Shown here in pieces: positions 15,144 to 20,154 of a DNA stretch of 20,154 nucleotides. The position numbers were made by a program, and so were the translations under genes. The notes below the pieces were generated by a model. The model did not search any database. It saw nothing but the letters and a program-made list of their open reading frames with translations, and was not told where the DNA came from. The DNA is from Aquificota bacterium (GTDB lineage Bacteria; Thermosulfidibacterota; Thermosulfidibacteria; Thermosulfidibacterales; Thermosulfidibacteraceae), in NCBI GenBank assembly GCA_015494645.1, contig WGAU01000095.1:1-20154 (forward strand), given 5' to 3'. Numbering within the stretch: position 1 is the stretch's first letter; each line of letters begins with the position of its first letter.

Positions 15144-16039
15144 AAGTTGAACATGGCCTCAATGGCCTTTCTTGCTTTCTGGGCCGTTTCTTCGTGCACG
15201 TGGATTTCGTATACCCCCTCTTCGAGGCAGCGTATGAGCCTTTCGGGAGTTATCATTTTCATCTGATCACACATGGGTTTGGGATCGGGAAGCAGCAGGG
15301 TCTTATCTGGGGCTTTCTTTCTGATCTGGTGCAGTATACCCTCTTCTGTCCCAACTATGAACTCCTTGTGGGAGGACTCTGCTATGAAGTTTATGAGCTG
15401 GGATGTAGATCCCACAAAGTCTGCCTTTTCGGTAACTTCAGGGGGGCACTCCGGGTGAACCACCACAAGGGCGCTGGGATGTTCCTTCTTTACCCTTTCA
15501 ATGGAGTCCCACGTGATTCTGTTGTGCACGGGACAGTAACCTTCCCATAGGATCACTTCTTTGTCTAAGTTTTTTGCATGGTAGGCTCCCAAGTTTTTGT
15601 CGGGGATAAAGATGATCTTGGAGGCATCAACCTTTTCCATTACCTCCTTTGCATTGGCCGAGGTGCATATGATGTCGGATAAGGCCTTTATCTCCGCGTA
15701 GGTGTTTACATAGGAGACCACCACTGCATCGGGATGTTTTTCTCTCAGTTTCTTCAACTCATCTACAGAGACCATATCTGCTAAGAGGCAACCTGCGTTC
15801 ATGTAGGGTATAAGCACCCTTTTGTCTGGCGCTAATATCTTTGCAATCTGGGCCATAAAGGTTACGCCGCAGAAAACTATTGTGCTGTTCTTTATGTCCT
15901 TGCAGATCCTGCTCAGCTCTAAGGAGTCTCCTATGAAGTCTGCCACCTCCTGAATCTCTGGTCTCTGGTAGTAGTGGGCGATGATGAAAGCGTCTTTCTC
16001 TCTTTTTAGCCTTTCAATCCTTTCAAAGAAGTTCTGCAT
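15140..16039 (-). CDS. nadA: quinolinate synthase
   Basis: Condenses iminoaspartate with dihydroxyacetone phosphate to quinolinate, the second step of NAD synthesis. It is a [4Fe-4S] enzyme. The three cluster cysteines are C84 (NAGCLLADM), C169 (GYCPVH) and C257 (PMCDQMK), spaced as in the compact form of about 300 residues found in thermophiles. AHYYQRPEIQEVADFIGDSL at the N-terminus is a family signature. GGGAGGTG lies ahead of the ATG. The gene follows nadB by 14 bases and overlaps nadC, so the whole pathway to nicotinate mononucleotide is encoded in order. Confidence 0.97.
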   Translation of the reverse strand: MQNFFERIERLKREKDAFIIAHYYQRPEIQEVADFIGDSLELSRICKDIKNSTIVFCGVTFMAQIAKILAPDKRVLIPYMNAGCLLADMVSVDELKKLREKHPDAVVVSYVNTYAEIKALSDIICTSANAKEVMEKVDASKIIFIPDKNLGAYHAKNLDKEVILWEGYCPVHNRITWDSIERVKKEHPSALVVVHPECPPEVTEKADFVGSTSQLINFIAESSHKEFIVGTEEGILHQIRKKAPDKTLLLPDPKPMCDQMKMITPERLIRCLEEGVYEIHVHEETAQKARKAIEAMFNL

Positions 16040-16053
16040 CTACACCTCCCTCT

Positions 16054-17622
16054 TCAGTTTTTCTGAGAGTCTTTTCTGTAATGGCATCCCCTTGATTCCC
16101 TATTGGTGTAAGCGGCCCTTGCTATCACAAGGCCCGTGAGGATGCCGTTTCTAAGCTCTATAAGCTGCTTTGTTATCTTTGCCTTGCGGTAAAACTCCTC
16201 TACCTCCCACCACAGGTGTCGGAGATCGTATATGGCCCTTTTTAAGCGCTTTTCTGTTCTCACAAGGCCTACATAGTTCCACATGATGTGCTTTAGGGTT
16301 ATCCAGTCCTGATGTATGAGGGCCGGGTCGGGTTCGTACTCTCCAGTGTCTATCCAAGTGACAGGTTCGGGAAGTTCCTTTTTCAGTTCGTTCCACGTCT
16401 GTTTTATCCTTTCTATGGCCCTTACGCCAAAGACAAGCCCCTCAAGCAGGGAGGTGCTTGCAAGCCTGTTGGCGCCGTGAAGCCCGGTGCAGGCGGTTTC
16501 TCCCACAGCGAAGAGCCTCTTCATCTCCGTTTCTGCCCACATGTTGGTTTTTATACCGCCGCAGGCAAAATGCACCGCAGGCACCACAGGTATTGGTTCT
16601 TTTGTGATGTCTATTCCGAACTTGAGGCAGGTTTCGTATATGTGGGGAAACCTCCTTTTTATCCTCTCAGGGTCCATGTAGGAGGCAAGATCCAGAAGCA
16701 CGTACTTGTACCCCTTTTCCGTCATTTCTTCGTGAATGGCTCTTGAAACTACATCCCTTGGTGCCAACGATCCGAGGGGATGGTACTCTTCCATAAAGGG
16801 TTTTCCGTCAGGGGTTTTGAGAACTGCTCCCTCTCCCCTTACTGATTCAGAAATGAGAAATCTTTTGGCATCCTTGTGGTATAGGGTGGTGGGGTGGAAC
16901 TGGATGTATTCCATGTTTATAAGGCGAACTCCTGCTCGGTACGCCATGGCAAAGCCGTCTCCTGTGGCTCCTTCGGGGTTGGTAGTGTGCAGAAATATCT
17001 GTCCCAAGCCCCCTGTGGCTAAGATTGTGACCTTGGCTATGAACCTTTTGACCTTTTTCTCTTCAACGGAATAAACGTAGGCTCCCAAGCATTCTGGAGG
17101 CTTGTAAACATTGATTGGGTCTCTACAGTGGTGCTGTAAGGTGAGAAGGTCTATAGCTACATGATTGGTGTATATCTTTATCTGTGTCTCTTCGCTTATA
17201 TACTTCAAGAGACTTCTTTCAATGGCTCTGCCTGTTAGATCGTCGGCGTGGATGATTCTTCTTACAGAGTGCGCTCCTTCTTCTGTGAAGTCAAGTTTTC
17301 CATCGGGAGTTCTACTGAAAGGAACCTTGATCTTGTCTATGAGGATTTCTTTTACGAGCTTTGGTCCGTGGCGAGCAATTATTTTTGCCGCTTTCGGGTT
17401 ACCTGCACCTGCTCCTGCTTCAAGGATGTCCTTTATGAGAAGTTCTTCCGAGTCTCCCTCTCCTCTGTATATGATGCCTCCCTGGGCATAGTCGGTGTTG
17501 CATTCTTCGGGTTTTTTACCTTTGGTGATTACGGTGACATCAAATCCCTCCTCGCAGGCCTTAAGAGCTGCGGTCAAGCCTGCTATCCCTGAGCCTATGA
17601 CAAGGATGTCGGTTTTTATCAT
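16054..17622 (-). CDS. nadB: L-aspartate oxidase
   Basis: FAD enzyme that oxidises L-aspartate to iminoaspartate, feeding NadA. It contains the dinucleotide-binding GSGIAGL (10-16), the FAD-linked NTDYAQGGI, GAHSVRRIIHADDLTG, QFHPTTLYHK, the RGEGAVL catalytic loop and the flavin-capping GETACTGLHGANRLASTSLLEGLVFG block. At 522 residues it matches NadB rather than the longer succinate dehydrogenase flavoprotein subunits, and no Sdh partner genes are near. The ATG overlaps the stop of the upstream diguanylate cyclase gene by ATGA. In anaerobic or microaerobic lineages fumarate serves as electron acceptor (general knowledge of NadB). Confidence 0.97.
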   Translation of the reverse strand: MIKTDILVIGSGIAGLTAALKACEEGFDVTVITKGKKPEECNTDYAQGGIIYRGEGDSEELLIKDILEAGAGAGNPKAAKIIARHGPKLVKEILIDKIKVPFSRTPDGKLDFTEEGAHSVRRIIHADDLTGRAIERSLLKYISEETQIKIYTNHVAIDLLTLQHHCRDPINVYKPPECLGAYVYSVEEKKVKRFIAKVTILATGGLGQIFLHTTNPEGATGDGFAMAYRAGVRLINMEYIQFHPTTLYHKDAKRFLISESVRGEGAVLKTPDGKPFMEEYHPLGSLAPRDVVSRAIHEEMTEKGYKYVLLDLASYMDPERIKRRFPHIYETCLKFGIDITKEPIPVVPAVHFACGGIKTNMWAETEMKRLFAVGETACTGLHGANRLASTSLLEGLVFGVRAIERIKQTWNELKKELPEPVTWIDTGEYEPDPALIHQDWITLKHIMWNYVGLVRTEKRLKRAIYDLRHLWWEVEEFYRKAKITKQLIELRNGILTGLVIARAAYTNRESRGCHYRKDSQKN

Positions 17623-18596
17623 GCCGTAGGAGTCTCCTCGGCTTTTTTGCTTCTTTTATAGGTGTAAAGGTTGTTGTCTGCTTTGCTTACAAGCTCTTCC
17701 AAAGACATATCTGGCTTGTACTCTGCTATGCCGTAGCTCACATCTATATTGAGGTTGCTTGATTTGATGGCCTGCCTGATTCTCTCTGCAACCACAAGAG
17801 CGCCTGTTTCATCGGTTTGAGGAGCTACTACCAAGAACTCATCTCCTCCGTATCTACCACAGGCGTCAATTTTTCTTACGTTTTCCTGGATTATACGTGC
17901 TGCCGTCTTCAATACTGTGTCGCCGAAGAGATGCCCCTTTTCATCGTTTATGCGCTTGAAGTCGTCTAAGTCAAACATGATTATTGAAAGGGGAAGTCTT
18001 CCTCTCTTTGCCCTTTCTATCTCCATCTCAAGGATCTCAAAAATCTTGTTCCTTGAGAAGACGCCAGTCAGATCGTCCCTTTCGGCCCTTTCTTTCATAA
18101 GTTCTTCGTACCTTCTGAGGGTTTCATAGAAGGCGATGCAAAACAGAGAGGTAATAGCCAGTGAAGATATGAGCTGCACCAAGTAGTAGTGTACATCTGT
18201 ACTCAGCGAGCCGTACTTGTGGACAAGCATGACAAAGGTGGCAAGGGTGATGTATATACTGGCGAAGACGCCTCCTATGGGATTGGTTACTATAGAGAAT
18301 ACAAATACATACAAGGGATACCACAGGCTTGCCACCCACTTGCCGCTGAATATCTGGGCGTAGATGGCAGCGGTTATCATAATTAGGGATGCCACCAGCA
18401 CTACAGCAACAGTCGCTCTGTACCACCTTTTAATGGTCCACAGGGCAACTATTAAGGTGAGGGCAAAACCTCCCTTTATAAAAGCCAGATACTTGAGCCC
18501 CTGCCTCCAGTTGAAAAAGGCGATGAAAAACAGAAAAGCGATGCCTAAAAGGAAGGTGGTTTGCAAGAACCTTATGCGTATGTTTTGAACTTCCAC
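17619..18596 (-). CDS. membrane diguanylate cyclase
   Basis: Makes c-di-GMP. About five or six membrane helices fill residues 10-160 with only short loops, so any signal is probably sensed within the membrane. A short linker (ETLRRYEELMKERAERDD) leads to the GGDEF domain from about 172. The active site GGDEF (250-254), FDLDDFKRINDEKGH and the inhibitory site RKID (241-244) are intact, so it should be active and subject to product inhibition. The start is a GTG overlapping the gcvH-like stop by one base, with GAGGAAG upstream. Its stop overlaps the nadB start, which places a signalling enzyme in a metabolic operon. Confidence 0.93.
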   Translation of the reverse strand: MEVQNIRIRFLQTTFLLGIAFLFFIAFFNWRQGLKYLAFIKGGFALTLIVALWTIKRWYRATVAVVLVASLIMITAAIYAQIFSGKWVASLWYPLYVFVFSIVTNPIGGVFASIYITLATFVMLVHKYGSLSTDVHYYLVQLISSLAITSLFCIAFYETLRRYEELMKERAERDDLTGVFSRNKIFEILEMEIERAKRGRLPLSIIMFDLDDFKRINDEKGHLFGDTVLKTAARIIQENVRKIDACGRYGGDEFLVVAPQTDETGALVVAERIRQAIKSSNLNIDVSYGIAEYKPDMSLEELVSKADNNLYTYKRSKKAEETPTA

Positions 18597-19006
18597 TAAA
18601 ATTCTTCCTCGTTGAAGTCGCCGCTTATAGCGTCAATGTAGTCTTCGTACTCCTCCTTAGGCATAAGTCTCTGAAGCTCTTCCGGATCGCTCATTCTGAC
18701 TATGGCTATCCATCCGTCTCCATAAGGATCTTCGTTCAGCAGAGAAGGGTTGTCTATGAGCATCTCGTTGATCTCTACTATTTCGCCACTCACTGGAGAG
18801 TAAACCTCCATGGTATCGCGGAGGGATTCCACCGAAGCTATTACCTCCATCTGAGAAACCTCTTCCCCTATGTTTGGGAGTTCTACATACGTGATCTCTC
18901 CCAACTCTTCAACGGCAAACTCAGACAGTCCGATGGCCACGGTCTCTTCGTCCTCTACCCTTGCCCATGAGTGTTCCTTGGTAAAGAGAATTTCTTCCCT
19001 ATCCAT
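18596..19006 (-). CDS. GcvH-like protein lacking the lipoyl lysine
   Basis: Has the full fold pattern of the glycine cleavage H protein, 136 residues: FTKEHSWARVEDEETVAIGLSEFA, LGEITYVELPNIGEEV, then YSPVSGEIVEIN and GDGWIAI. The lipoate-carrying lysine, normally in ESVKA, is replaced: here ESLRDTMEV with R63 (codon CGC). It therefore cannot carry lipoamide at the standard site, and a normal role in glycine cleavage or as a lipoate-binding protein is doubtful. The start is placed at 19006 behind AAGGAGG; longer readings run into the upstream gene. It overlaps that gene by eight bases and the next cyclase by one. No gcvT or gcvP nearby. No gene symbol is given because the function is unclear. 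Confidence 0.85.
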   Translation of the reverse strand: MDREEILFTKEHSWARVEDEETVAIGLSEFAVEELGEITYVELPNIGEEVSQMEVIASVESLRDTMEVYSPVSGEIVEINEMLIDNPSLLNEDPYGDGWIAIVRMSDPEELQRLMPKEEYEDYIDAISGDFNEEEF

Positions 19007-20154
19007 CTTTGAAAACCTCCTTGATGTATTCCAGCGCTTCTTCCTTGCTTTTAACAAGCCCCTCCGTTTGCGCTTCAAGGAGCTTCTCTTTAAGCTGGCC
19101 CACAACTGGACCGGGACTAATCTTTAATATATCCATAATCTCGTGTCCCGAAAGTAAGGGTTTTTGCAAATTCTCCTGTTTCAGAAAATCCATATAAAAA
19201 TCAAGCATTTCTTTTGCAAAGGGTAGTAGATAAAAGAAACCAAGGTCGCCAGAACTGGCGTAGGAGTCGGCTAAGGAAAGAAGAACGGTAAGAACCCCGT
19301 CTCCCTTAAGCTGTCTGAAAAATCTCCCTTTGGCTTTGGGGGTTATTTCGCCGCTTCTTGCCAAAAGATGTAGTCTCATATGATTTTCCACAAGTGTTCC
19401 CACAGTTCTTGCGCTTTTGGTGGAGAAGGTGAGACGTTCCAAGATGTTCTGAGCCACCTTTGCTCCCAGCTTGTCGTGTCCCCAGAAGGTGTACTGCTGG
19501 TTGCGTATCTTGAAGGTCTTAGGCTTGGCTATGTCGTGTAGAAGAGCGGACAGTTTAAGCAGGTGTGCCTTGGTGACATTGGCTTCGCTGTTTTCTTTAA
19601 GGGGCTGTTGAAGCTCTTTCTCTGGCAGGAAAAAGTCAGTAAAGTTGACAAGGGTTTCGCAGCAGCGGTAGCAAAAAAGGAGATGTTCTTTGAGATCGCA
19701 TCCGAAAAACTTTCCTTGGAACAGACCTCTACACTCTTTAAGCTCCGGAATTATGTTTTCAAGGATGCCCGTGTTATCCAGCTTTGAGATGGCTTTTTTA
19801 GAGAGCGGATGGGCAAGTATTTTGATCATCTCTTCCTTTATCCTTTCAGGAGCAGACAGAGAAACAAGTGATGAGTGTTTGCTCAATAGTTTCTCTGTGT
19901 CTTTTTCTATACGCAGGGGAAGGTAGAGCCATAACCTCACGCACCTTAAAAGTCTTATGGGATCATTTTTAAGGTTTTCTTCGGAGACAGCCCTTAACAG
20001 TCCCTTTTTAAGGTCCTCCGTGCCGTTGAGGGGATCAATAAACTTTCCTTTTTTCAAGTCGTAGGCAACTGAGTTTACCGTGAAGTCCCGGCGCTTCAGA
20101 TCCTCAATTATACTTTCCCCTTGTATCTTTGAGACATCTATAGTGAAGCCTTTC
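18999..20154 (-). CDS. CCA-adding/poly(A) polymerase-family tRNA nucleotidyltransferase with HD domain (5' end outside window)
   Basis: Class II nucleotidyltransferase that adds all or part of the 3' CCA to tRNA. The visible part begins at the window edge with KGFTIDVSKIQ, then EDLKRRDFTVNSVAYDL, the RRDFT nucleotide-base motif. The RNA-binding head-to-neck region follows (NDPIRLLRCVRLW) and then an HD phosphohydrolase domain with LSALLHDIAKPKTF and FWGHDKLGAKVAQ. The catalytic GxD...DxD strand lies off the window. In Aquifex the job is split between CC-adding and A-adding enzymes; which type this is cannot be read here. Its stop lies inside the gcvH-like start. Confidence 0.88.
   Translation of the reverse strand, partial: KGFTIDVSKIQGESIIEDLKRRDFTVNSVAYDLKKGKFIDPLNGTEDLKKGLLRAVSEENLKNDPIRLLRCVRLWLYLPLRIEKDTEKLLSKHSSLVSLSAPERIKEEMIKILAHPLSKKAISKLDNTGILENIIPELKECRGLFQGKFFGCDLKEHLLFCYRCCETLVNFTDFFLPEKELQQPLKENSEANVTKAHLLKLSALLHDIAKPKTFKIRNQQYTFWGHDKLGAKVAQNILERLTFSTKSARTVGTLVENHMRLHLLARSGEITPKAKGRFFRQLKGDGVLTVLLSLADSYASSGDLGFFYLLPFAKEMLDFYMDFLKQENLQKPLLSGHEIMDILKISPGPVVGQLKEKLLEAQTEGLVKSKEEALEYIKEVFKDG

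Noticed and set aside
19007..19105. Longer N-terminus for the GcvH-like protein
   Set aside because: The extra 33 residues are Lys/Arg-rich antisense-type sequence lying within the upstream nucleotidyltransferase gene, and AAGGAGG marks the ATG at 19006.
1..20154. CRISPR array, replication origin or riboswitch
   Set aside because: No regularly spaced repeats, no origin-type box cluster and no intergenic space large enough for a typical riboswitch were seen.

Overview
The window comes from a bacterial chromosome. It is gene-dense, with almost every gene overlapping its neighbour or separated by a few bases. The proteins are rich in Lys, Glu and Arg, with strong GGAGG-type ribosome binding sites. 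PurS/PurQ as separate subunits, a NadA/NadB/NadC set, tandem M16 peptidases, several c-di-GMP enzymes and a tRNA-Sec gene fit a thermophilic chemolithotroph, most likely Aquificota. That assignment is inference from gene content and style; no marker gene in the window proves it.

Layout. (1) 1-499: debris next to a tRNA gene. It holds the C-terminal piece of an IS4/IS1634-type DDE transposase (minus strand), the Ser/Thr/Gly-rich tail of an unknown protein (plus strand), short tandem repeats and a likely promoter. (2) 500-597: a clear selenocysteine tRNA (anticodon TCA, 8-bp acceptor stem, 6-bp D stem, long variable arm). (3) 604-5587, minus: a three-gene signalling operon with a periplasmic binding protein, a membrane diguanylate cyclase with a Cache-like sensor, and a PAS-PAS-GGDEF(degenerate)-EAL phosphodiesterase. 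(4) 5578-5608: a divergent promoter region with a perfect inverted repeat. (5) 5636-9915, plus: purS-purQ-RluB-type pseudouridine synthase-M16 peptidase (active)-M16 peptidase (inactive). (6) 9919-10992, minus: AI-2E family membrane protein. (7) 11033-11854, plus: iron-sulfur flavoprotein with an added zinc ribbon. (8) 11835-20154, minus: a tightly packed run of ten genes. In transcription order these are a CCA-adding-type nucleotidyltransferase (cut by the window edge), a GcvH-like protein without the lipoyl lysine, a diguanylate cyclase, nadB, nadA, nadC, a cupin, a small membrane protein, truD and an AEC transporter.

The most interesting point is the small membrane protein before truD. Read to its first UGA it has 62 residues and leaves an 83-bp hole in an otherwise seamless operon. 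Read through that UGA, the frame continues 28 codons and ends in an ATGA overlap with the truD start. Nineteen bases after the UGA sits the G of a three-base apical loop closed by a perfect 6-bp stem, which fits the bacterial SECIS layout. With a tRNA-Sec gene in the same window, this is a good candidate for a new two-helix membrane selenoprotein with a Sec/Cys-containing, very basic cytoplasmic tail.

Other points of note are the Arg in place of the lipoyl Lys in the GcvH-like protein, a four-cysteine cluster in the sensor of one cyclase, and a diguanylate cyclase translationally coupled to nadB.
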